Origin: Haloferax denitrificans ATCC 35960
Lineage (GTDB): Archaea > Halobacteriota > Halobacteria > Halobacteriales > Haloferacaceae
NCBI RefSeq assembly: GCF_000337795.1
Contig: NZ_AOLP01000010.1
Span: 1-64,000 of the forward strand
DNA: 64,000 nucleotides
Reading direction: 5' to 3'
In this document: positions 37,352 through 46,148 of the stretch, one piece after another
Numbering within the stretch: the stretch's first letter is position 1
Layout of the letters: every line of letters begins with the position of its first letter
Translations under genes and position numbers: made by a program
Notes under the pieces: model-generated
The model's database searches: none
What the model was told of the DNA's origin: nothing
The model's input: only the letters and a program-made list of their open reading frames with translations

Positions 37352-38026
37352 CTATCCCTCGAAGCCCGCCAGCACGCCCCGACCGTCGGTGTTGCCGAGT
37401 TGCGGGAGTGACGCCCGCTCGGGGTGCGGCATCAGCACCGCGACGGACTCGCTGTCGCCGAGGACGCCCGCGACGTTCCCGAGCGAGCCGTTGGGGTTCG
37501 CCTCGTCGGTGACGTTGCCCTCTGCGTCGCAGTAGCGGAACAGAATCCGGTCGTCGGCTTCGAGTTCCTCGTAGCGTTCGGCGTCGAGTTCGAAGCGACC
37601 CTCGCCGTGGGCGATGGGGAGTTCGATGACCTCGCCTTCCTCGTACGCCGCGGTCCAGCGCGTGTCGGCGTTCTCGACGCGGAGGTAGACGTGTTCGCAC
37701 TGGAAGCGGGCGCTCGCGTTCGTCGTGAACGCGCCGGGGGTGAGCCCGGACTCACAGCCGATCTGTGCGCCGTTGCAGACGCCGAGGACGGGAACGCCGT
37801 CTTCGGCCGCCTCGCGGACCGATTTCATGATGGGCGAGCGGGCGGCCATCGCGCCGCCGCGCAGGTAGTCGCCGTACGAGAAGCCGCCGGGGAGGACGAT
37901 GCCCGTCGTCTCCTCGGGCAGGGGGTCTTCGTGCCAGACGCGCTCGGCCTCGAAGCCGAGGTCCGACAGCGCGCGCACGGCGTCGCGGTCGCAGTTCGAG
38001 CCGCCGAACTGCACGACTGCGATCAT
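37352..38026 (-). CDS. purQ: phosphoribosylformylglycinamidine synthase subunit PurQ
   Basis: 224 residues. Class I glutamine amidotransferase: nucleophile Cys84 in VLGVCNGAQIG, the His/Glu pair in LMPHPERA, and LPGGFSYGDYLR. It supplies ammonia to PurL for step four of purine synthesis. Starts 1 bp after the purS stop, so purS-purQ is an operon; PurL is not in this window. Confidence 0.96.
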   Translation of the reverse strand: MIAVVQFGGSNCDRDAVRALSDLGFEAERVWHEDPLPEETTGIVLPGGFSYGDYLRGGAMAARSPIMKSVREAAEDGVPVLGVCNGAQIGCESGLTPGAFTTNASARFQCEHVYLRVENADTRWTAAYEEGEVIELPIAHGEGRFELDAERYEELEADDRILFRYCDAEGNVTDEANPNGSLGNVAGVLGDSESVAVLMPHPERASLPQLGNTDGRGVLAGFEG

Positions 38027-38027
38027 C

Positions 38028-38279
38028 TCAGGCCTCGGCGACCGCGACCTCGTAGTCGTGGATGGTCGGGTTCGCCAGCAAGCGTTCTGCCATTTCGTCG
38101 GCGCGGGCCTCGGCCTCGTCGGCGTCGGCCGCGTCGAGGTCGACTTCGTAGCGTTCGGTGAAGCGGAGCGCGTCGAGCTCGAAGCCGAGTCGTTCCAGCG
38201 CGCGCTTCGTCGTCTCCGCCTCCGGGTCGAGCACGCCGCGCTTGAGGCGCACCGTCACCGTCGCGGTGTAGGTGGTCAT
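38028..38279 (-). CDS. purS: phosphoribosylformylglycinamidine synthase subunit PurS
   Basis: 83 residues of the PurS fold: MTTYTATVTVRLKRGVLDPEAETTKRAL type start and the VDLDAADADEAEARADEMAERLLANPTIHDYEV end. PurS bridges PurQ and PurL in the FGAM synthase complex. ATG chosen because it gives the exact family length. Confidence 0.95.
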   Translation of the reverse strand: MTTYTATVTVRLKRGVLDPEAETTKRALERLGFELDALRFTERYEVDLDAADADEAEARADEMAERLLANPTIHDYEVAVAEA

Positions 38280-38454
38280 CAGGTGGCGATGCGCGGTCAT
38301 GTGCAAAAACGGTTTTGGGTCGTGTTTGATATGCACAGATGTGCGTATCGGTGCGCCGGTCGGCGACGAAGCCGGCGGAGACCGCGCCACATCGCCGTCG
38401 TCGGAGCCTCTGACGGGCGAGTCTCCGCGTCGGCTCCCCCACACGAATTCTATT

Positions 38455-38540
38455 GTTTGTTATACTTACTATACAAATTATTTCTATAAATTTCTAATAT
38501 AATAATTACATACATGATATATGATAATCATTTTTATAGT
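38455..38540 (+). promoter_or_regulatory. A/T-rich promoter of the GntP gene with palindrome
   Basis: An unusually A/T-rich block in a GC-rich genome. It ends with the 11-bp palindrome ATGATAATCAT at 38521-38531, overlapping TTTTTATAGT at 38531-38540, the probable TATA box 28 bp before the ATG at 38564. Several further TATA- or ATAAT-like words lie upstream. The palindrome at the BRE/TATA position would suit a repressor or activator site. Confidence 0.5.
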
Positions 38541-38563
38541 ATGGGTGATACGGCGTCTCACGT

Positions 38564-39985
38564 ATGGCAATCGAATTCGCACAGAGTCCGCTCTTGACGT
38601 TCGTCGTCGGACTCGCGTTGGTCGTGTTGCTACTGGTCGTGTTAGACCTCCCCGCGTTCGTCGGCCTGGCGATAGCCGCGTTCGCGGTCGGGCTCGTCAA
38701 CGCGGCGTTCGTCCCCGACTTCGCGCTCGCCGACGCGGCGACGCGGACGGCGTCCGCCTTCGGCGACGGGATGGCCGGCATCGGGATTCCCATCCTGATG
38801 GCCGCCATCATCGGGAAGTCGATGCTCGAAAGCGGCTCCGCCCAGCGAATCGTCCGCTCCTTCCAGTCGCTCGTCGGGAAGGGTAACAGCGACATCGCGC
38901 TGTGGGGGAGCAGTACCGTGCTCGCCATCCCCGTGTTCTTCGACAGCGTGTTCTACCTCATGGCCCCCCTCGCGCGGTCGATGCGCGCCCGGATGGGCGA
39001 CAACTACGCGCTCTACCTCGTCGTCGTCGGGGCCGGCGCGGCGACGGCCCACGTGTTCGTCCCGCCGACGCCCGGCCCGCTCGCGGTCGCCAGCCGAGTC
39101 GGGGCCGACATCGGCACCACGATGCTCATCGGCGTCACCGTCGCCGTCCCGTCGGCCACCATGGGCGGCCTCGTCTACGGCCGCTGGATTAACCGCCGCG
39201 TCGACATCCCCCTCCGCGACGCGATGGGAACGACCACGGAGGAACTGCAGGAGCGCGCCCAGCGCGACGTGTCGTCCCTGCCGAGTTTCCTCGAAGCCAC
39301 CGCGCCCATCGTCATCGCCGTCGCGCTCGTCGGGTCGCTCACCGTCGTCAACGCCCTCGAAGGCGTGACGGTGGCCGAACCGTTCCAGCCCCTCGTCTCG
39401 TTCGTCGTGGATAACCGACCGTTCGTCGCGTTCATCGGCGACAAGAACGTCGCGCTGACCGTCGCCGCGCTCGCCGCGGCCTACACGTACTACCGCTGGT
39501 CCGACCTCTCGCGGTCCGACTGGGAGGACGAACTCACCGAGGCGCTGAAAAGCGGCGGCAACATCGCGGCTATCACCGCGATGGGCGGCGCGTTCGGCGC
39601 GCTCCTCGCGGCCTCGGGAATCGGCTCCTACCTCGCCAACGGCCTCGAAGGCTTCGGCATCCCGCTTCTCGTGACCGCGTGGCTCATCGCCGCCATCGTC
39701 CGCATCGCGCAGGGCTCCGCGACCGCGGCGATGCTCACGGCCGCCGGCATCATGGCCCCGCTCACCGGCCAGCTTCCGGTCCACACCGCGTATCTGGTGA
39801 TGGTCATCGGCGCGGGCGGCAACATCTGCTCGTGGTACAACGACTCCGGCTTCTGGCTCGTCAAGGAAATCGGCGGGCTCACGCAGATGGAGACGCTGAA
39901 GACGTGGACCGCGCTGACGACGATTATCTCCGTGACCGGTCTCGTCGTCGTCCTCATCGTCTCGTCGATACTGCCGCTGGCGTAG
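38564..39985 (+). CDS. GntP-family permease (gluconate/glycerate-type sugar acid transporter)
   Basis: 473 residues with about twelve membrane segments. Family features: GIGIPILMAAIIGKSMLESGSAQRI, IPVFFDSVFYLMAPLARSMR, HVFVPPTPGPLAVA, and GSATAAMLTAAGIMAP. GntP proteins take up gluconate or related acids with protons or sodium. No catabolic enzyme is beside it, so the substrate is open. The start at 38564 is exactly 28 bp past a TATA-like box and implies a leaderless mRNA. Confidence 0.9.
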   Translation: MAIEFAQSPLLTFVVGLALVVLLLVVLDLPAFVGLAIAAFAVGLVNAAFVPDFALADAATRTASAFGDGMAGIGIPILMAAIIGKSMLESGSAQRIVRSFQSLVGKGNSDIALWGSSTVLAIPVFFDSVFYLMAPLARSMRARMGDNYALYLVVVGAGAATAHVFVPPTPGPLAVASRVGADIGTTMLIGVTVAVPSATMGGLVYGRWINRRVDIPLRDAMGTTTEELQERAQRDVSSLPSFLEATAPIVIAVALVGSLTVVNALEGVTVAEPFQPLVSFVVDNRPFVAFIGDKNVALTVAALAAAYTYYRWSDLSRSDWEDELTEALKSGGNIAAITAMGGAFGALLAASGIGSYLANGLEGFGIPLLVTAWLIAAIVRIAQGSATAAMLTAAGIMAPLTGQLPVHTAYLVMVIGAGGNICSWYNDSGFWLVKEIGGLTQMETLKTWTALTTIISVTGLVVVLIVSSILPLA

Positions 39986-40071
39986 GCGCGCTCACCGTCA
40001 CGTCGGCTTTTCCTTTTCCCGGGTGATTCACGGTCGTTCCCGAGGGGTTCGCTTGCGGAGAACGACAGCGG

Positions 40072-40077
40072 TTTACC
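40072..40077 (+). promoter_or_regulatory. TATA-like box before the purU mini-ORF
   Basis: TTTACC, centred 25 bp before the mini-ORF ATG at 40099. This spacing predicts an mRNA that begins with the mini-ORF start codon and not with that of purU. Confidence 0.35.
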
Positions 40078-40098
40078 GTTCGCCGACGCAGGACGGGT

Positions 40099-40134
40099 AT
40101 GTTCAGCTTCGAACAGCTGGAGGTGACGGTATGA
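40099..40134 (+). CDS. putative 11-codon leader peptide coupled to purU
   Basis: MFSFEQLEVTV. Starts about 25 bp past a TATA-like box and ends with a TGA that overlaps the purU ATG (ATGA). The purU Shine-Dalgarno GGAGGTGA at 40119-40126 lies inside this mini-ORF. The layout suggests a leaderless first start followed by coupled initiation at purU. Conservation cannot be judged here. Confidence 0.35.
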   Translation: MFSFEQLEVTV

Positions 40135-41114
40135 CTCGCGAACTCACCGAAATCACGGTCATCGGAGGAGACAAGACCGGACTCATCGCGAACGTGACCA
40201 CCCTGCTGTTCGAGCGCGGAATCAACGTCGAGGACCTCGACCAGGCGGTCCGCGAGGGAATCTTCCGGATGACCCTCCACGCCGACACCGCGGAGATGAC
40301 CTGCTCGCGCGACGAGCTTCGGGCGGCGCTGTCCGACCTCGGCGACGACCTCGGCGTCGACGTGCAGGTCCGGTTCCCCTCGGACCGCGAGACCCGCGAA
40401 ATCGCCGTCCTCGTCACGAAGGAGTCCCACTGCCTCGAAGCGCTGTTCGAGGCGTGGGCCAACGACGACCTCGGCGCGGATATCTCGGTCGTCATCGGCA
40501 ACCACGACACGCTCGAACCGCTGGCGAGCCACTACGACGTTCCCTTCCACGACATCGGCGACCAGAAGGGCACCGCCAACGAAGAGCGCCTGCTCGACCT
40601 CCTCGAACAGTACGACGTGGACCTCATCGTCCTCGCGCGCTACATGCGCATCCTCGGCCCGAACGTCGTCTTCCGCTACGAGGACCGCATCATCAACATC
40701 CACCCGTCGTTGCTCCCGTCGTTCCCCGGCGCGGCCGCCTACCGGCAGGCGAAAGAGGAGGGCGTCCGCATCGCGGGCGTCACCGCCCACTACGTGACGA
40801 CCGACCTCGACCAAGGCCCCATCATCGCCCAGCGCGCCTTCGACGTGCCGGACGACGCCTCCATCGACGAGATAAAAGAGCGCGGCCAGCCGCTGGAGGC
40901 CGACGCGCTCCTCGAAGCCGTGAAACTCCACCTCAACAACGACGTGTCGGTCCACCGCGGCCGCACCAGCCTCCGCGAGAGCGCCGACCCCGAGCGCTAC
41001 CAGCTCGGCCTCACCCGCGAGGCGCAGGCGTCGAACCCCGACCGCCCGGTCGACGGCATCATCGACGCCCTCGGCGAGCGCGAGGCGCTCGCCCCCGAAC
41101 AGTCCGAGGACTGA
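40131..41114 (+). CDS. purU: formyltetrahydrofolate deformylase PurU
   Basis: 327 residues. N-terminal ACT domain (ITVIGGDKTGLIANVTTLLFERG, about 6-75) and a C-terminal formyltransferase-like domain with NIHPSLLPSFPGAAAY and the catalytic Asp in VTTDLDQGPIIAQ. It hydrolyses 10-formyl-THF to formate and THF and so tunes one-carbon supply for purine synthesis. A C-terminal extension of about 45 residues follows the family core. ATG 40131 has the best Shine-Dalgarno in the window (GGAGGTGA, 4 bp before it); the longer open frame upstream is not PurU-like. Confidence 0.92.
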   Translation: MTRELTEITVIGGDKTGLIANVTTLLFERGINVEDLDQAVREGIFRMTLHADTAEMTCSRDELRAALSDLGDDLGVDVQVRFPSDRETREIAVLVTKESHCLEALFEAWANDDLGADISVVIGNHDTLEPLASHYDVPFHDIGDQKGTANEERLLDLLEQYDVDLIVLARYMRILGPNVVFRYEDRIINIHPSLLPSFPGAAAYRQAKEEGVRIAGVTAHYVTTDLDQGPIIAQRAFDVPDDASIDEIKERGQPLEADALLEAVKLHLNNDVSVHRGRTSLRESADPERYQLGLTREAQASNPDRPVDGIIDALGEREALAPEQSED

Positions 41115-41181
41115 GCCGACTCCGAGCGGGGCGACTCCCGCCAGACACCAAGCCTATTTTCCCGCCGACCGACTCTGAGCC

Positions 41182-41397
41182 GTGCCCGTCTCTCTCCGCT
41201 ATCGCGTCGCCCTCGGCTGTTACGCGCTGTGGCTCGCGGCGACCGTCCTCCTCGCCGCGCACGAACTCGGGTTCATCCCGCTCCTTCCCGGCGTCGAACC
41301 GGGCGTCGTGGCCGGCGCGGTGGTGTTTTTCGCGCTCGGCGTCGTCCAACTGCTCCGCCGCGGCTGGCGGTTCCTCGTCGGTGGCGACGCGTCGTGA
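41182..41397 (+). CDS. small two-helix membrane protein
   Basis: 71 residues, GTG start, membrane segments at about 10-27 and 40-58 with a short GVEPG turn. A TATA-like GCCTATTTTC lies about 30 bp upstream. No function known. Confidence 0.65.
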   Translation: MPVSLRYRVALGCYALWLAATVLLAAHELGFIPLLPGVEPGVVAGAVVFFALGVVQLLRRGWRFLVGGDAS

Positions 41398-41439
41398 GAA
41401 GGGAACAGACGAAAAACGGAGTCGCTCGCTCGTGGCCGA

Positions 41440-42459
41440 CTACAGCTCTCGAACGCGAGCCACGGCGTCTTCGATGGCCGGCGCGTCGAACCAGTCGTGG
41501 TCGACGTAGGCGTTGGTGCCGGCGCAGTAGAGGTCCGACAGCGCCTCGACGATGTCGGCGGGCAGGTGGTCGGGCTCGACCGCGCAGTTCTCGCGCCAGT
41601 TCGGCTCGCCCGTCTCGATGGCCTCGGCCTTCGCGTCTTTCACGGCCGCGACCCACTCGGGCTGGACGCGCTTGTAGTACTGGCGGACGACCTCCTTCGA
41701 GACCTGCTGGCCGCCGTAGGAAAACCGGTTCTCGTCGAAGGTGCCGACCACGTCGCCGACCTTGACGGTGCCGTCGTGGTAGAGACACTCGATTTTGCCG
41801 TCCTCGTGGTCGAAGCCGGCCTTCTCGGCGCGCTCGGTCAGCACGTGATTCACGGCGAGCGCCAGCTCTTCGAGGCGGTCGAGGTCGACCTTCCCGGCGA
41901 TGTCGTCGGCCTCCTCGCGGGAGAGATACCGGTCCTGTTCTTCGTACTTCGTGGAGAACTCCACGACCGGCTCGGGGAGGGAGACGGCCTCGTCGGGCCA
42001 CTCGTCGGCGTCGAGGCCGTAGTCGGCGGGCTCGCCGCGCCGCCGGAGGCTCGACCCCACGGGGACGGTGTTGCGGAAGACGATTTCCAGCGGGATGAGG
42101 TAGTTGTCGCCGGCGGCCTCGTGGTAGGCGTCGTAGTCGTACGCGCCGTCCTCGTGGGGGAGGTCGGGCACCTGCGTGAGTTCGATGGCCATCTCCGTCG
42201 GCGGCGACTCGCACTCGCCGAGTTCCTTGACTTCGCCGTCCTCGACGACGCCGAGGTAGTGGGTCGGGACGTGGTTCACGTCGAGCAGTTCGAAGTTGTA
42301 CGCGCCCATGAGACAGAGGCTCGCGCCCTTGTTCGGGACGTGGTCGGGCATCTCGCCCCAGTCGAACACGGAGTAGCGGTCCGAGAAGACGAAGCGGCCC
42401 CGCCCGAGGTCGGTCGCCGTCGGCTCCTCCTCGACGCGGAAGTCCTTCACGCTGGTCAT
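41440..42459 (-). CDS. purC: phosphoribosylaminoimidazole-succinocarboxamide synthase PurC
   Basis: 339 residues, the long archaeal form of SAICAR synthase. Motifs: [21 protein letters not shown] (nucleotide loop, first part), [27 protein letters not shown] and [12 protein letters not shown]. Step eight of purine synthesis. Promoter GCTTCTTAGTG (minus strand) about 28 bp before the ATG at 42457-42459. A lone purine gene, in keeping with the dispersed pur genes here. Confidence 0.94.
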   Translation of the reverse strand: MTSVKDFRVEEEPTATDLGRGRFVFSDRYSVFDWGEMPDHVPNKGASLCLMGAYNFELLDVNHVPTHYLGVVEDGEVKELGECESPPTEMAIELTQVPDLPHEDGAYDYDAYHEAAGDNYLIPLEIVFRNTVPVGSSLRRRGEPADYGLDADEWPDEAVSLPEPVVEFSTKYEEQDRYLSREEADDIAGKVDLDRLEELALAVNHVLTERAEKAGFDHEDGKIECLYHDGTVKVGDVVGTFDENRFSYGGQQVSKEVVRQYYKRVQPEWVAAVKDAKAEAIETGEPNWRENCAVEPDHLPADIVEALSDLYCAGTNAYVDHDWFDAPAIEDAVARVREL

Positions 42460-42597
42460 GGTCGTTCTCTGGACTCATCCCACTAAGAAGCTTCCACTTC
42501 CGTGCGTATCTCACTCCGTGTCGAGACGAATCTATGCACGAATGCGCCCACCGAACGAATCGTATCGCTTTTTCGCGACTGTCCCGTCCGTTGGGCT

Positions 42598-43356
42598 ATG
42601 GACGCTGCCCTCGAATCAGACGCCGCGTGGGTCGCCCGCCGACTCCGCGAGGCCGACACCGCCGTCGCCTTCACCGGCGCGGGGATGAGCACCGCCTCGG
42701 GCATCCCCGACTTCCGCGGCGACGACGGCATCTGGGAGACCGAGTTCGACCCGGCGTCGTTCCACCGCGACCGCTTCGTCAACGACCCCGGCGGCTTCTG
42801 GCGCGACCGCGTCCGCCTCCAAGAGCGCATGTTCCCCGACGGCGTCGAGCCGAACCCCGGCCACGAGGCGCTTTCGGCCCTCGAATCGCGGGGCGTCCTC
42901 GACGCGGTCGTGACGCAGAACACCGACGGCCTCCACCGCGAGGCCGGCTCGGAGCGCGTCGTCGAACTCCACGGCAACGCCGCGGAGGTCGTCTGCGAGG
43001 ACTGCGGCACGCGAACCGACGCCGAATCCGCGTTCGAGACGGTCCGCGCGGGCGACGCGCCGCCGCGGTGCGAGGACTGCGGCGGCCTGCTCAAGCCCGG
43101 CGTCGTCCTGTTCGGCGAACACCTCCCGCGGGTCGCCTACAGCGAGGCGAACCGCCTCGCCGGCGACGCCGACGTGTTCCTGTCGCTCGGGTCGTCGCTG
43201 ACGGTCCACCCCGCGGCGGGTCTCGCCGGCCGGGCCGCCGAGGGCGGCTCGCTCGTCGTCGTCAACTTCGACGCGACGCAGTACGACGACCGCGCCGACC
43301 GCGTCGTCCGCGGCGACCTCGCGGCGTTCCTCCCCGAAGTCGAAAAACGAGTCTGA
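42598..43356 (+). CDS. Sir2-type NAD-dependent protein deacetylase
   Basis: 252 residues. NAD-binding GAGMSTASGIPDFRG at about 25-39, QNTDGLH and catalytic His in ELHGNAAEV, four zinc Cys as CEDC and CEDC about 25 residues apart, and GSSLTVHPAAGL. Removes acyl groups from lysines of chromatin or metabolic proteins. ATG 42598 gives the family start; upstream in-frame codons cover the TATA region (TATCGCTTTTT at about 42563-42573). Confidence 0.94.
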   Translation: MDAALESDAAWVARRLREADTAVAFTGAGMSTASGIPDFRGDDGIWETEFDPASFHRDRFVNDPGGFWRDRVRLQERMFPDGVEPNPGHEALSALESRGVLDAVVTQNTDGLHREAGSERVVELHGNAAEVVCEDCGTRTDAESAFETVRAGDAPPRCEDCGGLLKPGVVLFGEHLPRVAYSEANRLAGDADVFLSLGSSLTVHPAAGLAGRAAEGGSLVVVNFDATQYDDRADRVVRGDLAAFLPEVEKRV

Positions 43357-43570
43357 AAACGAGTCTGCGCGCGACCGCTCGACCGCGCGACCCTGACCGC
43401 CCCGTCAGGAGTCGGACGGCTCGGCTCGCGGTCGTCACGTCCGCGTCGGTGTCCGCGGACAGCGGGCCCCTCGCCAGCCTCGCCCGCTGGAGATGCGTGA
43501 CTGCGGACTGTCGCGAACTGCCGGTCGCACTCACCAATCAATTGATACCGGTTCCCAGTCATGTCTGTGC

Positions 43571-45580
43571 ATGACTCGGTCACCCTCGCCGGGGACGGCG
43601 GGGACGGCACCGTCCGTTCTCTTCGTCGCTCCCGACCGCACCCGGGCGGACGCCGTCGCGGCCGCGCTCGACCGCCACGACGTGTCCGTCACCGTCGAAT
43701 TCGACCTCGGGACGGCCCTCGGGCACGTCGCCGACCGGACGGTCGACTGCCTCTTGATTCCCGGCCAGTTCGGCCAACACACCGCCGCCGACGTGGTCGC
43801 GCTGGTCCGCGACCGCCACCCCGAGGTCCCGGTCGTCCTCCTCGGCCCCGGCGGGGCGGACGGGGGCGACGAGGGTGACGAGGGTGACGATAGCGACGAG
43901 GGCGACGACGACCTGCTCGCGGCCGACCCCGCCGTCTATCGCTTCTCCGACGACGTCGACTCCATCTCGTACGACCGCCTCGCCGACCGCATCCGGGCGG
44001 CGGTCGCCCGCTACCGGAGTTCGCAGGCCCAGCGCACCGAACGCGACATCGTCACCCGGCTCGAACGCCGCATTCAGCGCACCGAGCGGAAGATTACGTC
44101 GCTCCACGGCGTCGCCATGCGGCTCGCGTCGGCCGCCGACGCCGACGACATCTACGCGGAGACCGTCGAGGCGGCGGAGCGCATCCTGAACCTCGACATC
44201 TGTTTCGCCTTCGAGGCCGAGGCGGACCGGTTCGTCCCGAAGGCGCAGTCGTCGACGCCGACGGCCCGCGCCCTCCGGCCGGTTCCGAAAGACGCCGGCG
44301 CGATGGGCGAGACGTTCCGCACCGGCGAGTCCCACCGCGCGGTCGACATGGAACTCCACGCCTTCGGCCGCCCAGAGTTCGGCGACTACCGCTCCGGCCT
44401 CAGCGTCGCCATCGGTTCGTTCGGCGTCTTTCAGGCGGTCTCCGAGCAGACCGGCGCGTTCGACGAAATCGACCTCGAACTCGCGGAGCTCCTCGTCGCC
44501 CACACGAACGCGGCGCTCCAGCGGCTCAGCTTCGAGCGCCGGCTTCGGGTCGAACGCGACCAGTACGCCGCCCTGTTCGAAAACAGCGCCGACTGCATCA
44601 TCGACTCGGAGTTCGTCGACGGCGAGTCCGTCATCCGCGCGGTGAACCCGGCGTTCGAGGCCACGTTCGGCTACGACGAGTCCGAGGTCGTCGGCCGCGC
44701 CATCGACGACGTGGTCGCGCCGGACGACCGTCTCGACGAGGCCGCGAAGCTCACCGAGATGGTCCGCGCCGGCGACTTCGTCCAGACCGAGGTGCGCAGA
44801 CAGACCGCAAACGGCGAGCGGGACTTCCTCCTCCGGTCGGTCCCGGTCGGCGAGAACACGATATACGCGGTGTACACGGACATCACGGCGCGCCGGGACA
44901 TCGAACGCGAGATGGAAGCCCAGAACCGCCGGCTCGACGAGTTCACGAGCGTCGTCTCCCACGACCTGCGCAACCCGCTTTCGGTCGCCACGGGCCACCT
45001 CAACCTCGCCCGCGAGAGCATCGATAACGACCACCTTGAGGCGGTGGCGCGGGCGCACGACCGGATGAACGCGCTGACGGAGGAACTGCTCGTCCTCGCG
45101 CGGCAGGGCACCGACGCGTTCGCCACGACGACCGTGTCCCTCGCCGAGACCGCAGAGCGGTGCTGGGAGAACGTCGAGACCGAGGGCGCGACGCTCGTCG
45201 TCGCGTCCGACCGGACTGTCGTCGCCGACGCGGGCCGGCTCCACCAACTGTTCGAGAACCTGATGCGGAACTCCGTGGAACACGGCTCGCCGGAAGCGTC
45301 CGAACCGACCGACGGCGGCGACGACACGGGCGGCCCACTCACCGTCACCGTCGGCGCGCTCGACGACGGGTTCTACGTCGAAGACGACGGCGCGGGCGTC
45401 CCGCCCGAACTCCGGTCGCGCATCTTCGACACCGGCTTTTCGACCGGTACCGCCGGTATCGGCTTCGGGCTGACAATCGTCTCGAACGTCGCCGACACCC
45501 ACGGCTGGACGGTCTCGGTGGGCGAAAGCGCCGCGGGCGGCGCTCGCTTCGAGTTCACCGGCGTCGCGTCCGAGCCCTGA
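43571..45580 (+). CDS. PAS/GAF hybrid-like sensor histidine kinase
   Basis: 669 residues, no membrane segment. Order: receiver-like domain at about 15-130 (SVLFVAPDRTRADAV), interrupted by an Asp/Gly/Glu-rich stretch near 97-120; GAF at about 175-330; PAS at 335-450; HisKA with phosphate-accepting His464 in SHDLRNPLSV; and HATPase with NLMRNSVEHG, DDGAGVPPELRSRIF and GIGFGLTIV. In the receiver the expected phosphate-accepting Asp after DCLL is replaced (DCLLIPGQFG), so it is probably a non-phosphorylated signal domain. The palindrome ATCAATTGAT at 43537-43546 overlaps the likely TATA box. No response regulator is next to it. Confidence 0.9.
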   Translation: MTRSPSPGTAGTAPSVLFVAPDRTRADAVAAALDRHDVSVTVEFDLGTALGHVADRTVDCLLIPGQFGQHTAADVVALVRDRHPEVPVVLLGPGGADGGDEGDEGDDSDEGDDDLLAADPAVYRFSDDVDSISYDRLADRIRAAVARYRSSQAQRTERDIVTRLERRIQRTERKITSLHGVAMRLASAADADDIYAETVEAAERILNLDICFAFEAEADRFVPKAQSSTPTARALRPVPKDAGAMGETFRTGESHRAVDMELHAFGRPEFGDYRSGLSVAIGSFGVFQAVSEQTGAFDEIDLELAELLVAHTNAALQRLSFERRLRVERDQYAALFENSADCIIDSEFVDGESVIRAVNPAFEATFGYDESEVVGRAIDDVVAPDDRLDEAAKLTEMVRAGDFVQTEVRRQTANGERDFLLRSVPVGENTIYAVYTDITARRDIEREMEAQNRRLDEFTSVVSHDLRNPLSVATGHLNLARESIDNDHLEAVARAHDRMNALTEELLVLARQGTDAFATTTVSLAETAERCWENVETEGATLVVASDRTVVADAGRLHQLFENLMRNSVEHGSPEASEPTDGGDDTGGPLTVTVGALDDGFYVEDDGAGVPPELRSRIFDTGFSTGTAGIGFGLTIVSNVADTHGWTVSVGESAAGGARFEFTGVASEP

Positions 45581-45622
45581 GCACCGGGTCGGCGAACGGG
45601 TCAGCGAGTCGGCGGGGGCCGC

Positions 45623-46039
45623 TCAGGCGAACTCCTCGTGGAGATACGCGCCGAGGTAGCCGCCGAGCGCGCCGAGACCGACGGTGTAGACGAGGAGCAA
45701 GGCGAGGCCGAACAGCGCGACGACGGCGATGCCGAGGATGCCGAGGCCGAAGCCTCGCGGGCCGACGCCGATGGCGAAGATGCTGAAGAAGCCGAGGACG
45801 ACGACGCCGAGAACGACGCCGACGAGGCTCACGAACAGCCCCGAGACCGCGCCGGACTTCACGCCGAGTTCGCGGTCGCTCCCGGTCAGGTAGCCGGCGA
45901 GCGCCCCGCCGAGGACGGTCGACCCCGGAAGCGGTGAGAGGACGACGCTGGCGACCGCGCCGACGAGCGCGGAAAACAGCAGGCTCTCGCGGTCGTCGCC
46001 GAGAGCGGACTCGGTTTCCGAAGACGGGGTGTGTTCCAT
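45623..46039 (-). CDS. DUF5518-like membrane protein
   Basis: 138 residues, starting MEHTPSSETES, with four Gly-rich membrane segments (about 22-45, 55-75, 85-105, 112-132). Fits the haloarchaeal DUF5518 family of small membrane proteins with GAxAGYL(T/A)G loops. An in-frame GTG at 46046-46048 is an alternative start. Divergent from cofH. Function unknown. Confidence 0.75.
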   Translation of the reverse strand: MEHTPSSETESALGDDRESLLFSALVGAVASVVLSPLPGSTVLGGALAGYLTGSDRELGVKSGAVSGLFVSLVGVVLGVVVLGFFSIFAIGVGPRGFGLGILGIAVVALFGLALLLVYTVGLGALGGYLGAYLHEEFA

Positions 46040-46148
46040 GCCCGACACAACACGGCCGGACGGCCTAACGCTTTCTCCGCCGCGGCGTCCCGCGGTCGGA
46101 GTTCCGGTACCGCCCCGTTTTTAGCACCGTGGCGCGTTTCAAACGAGC

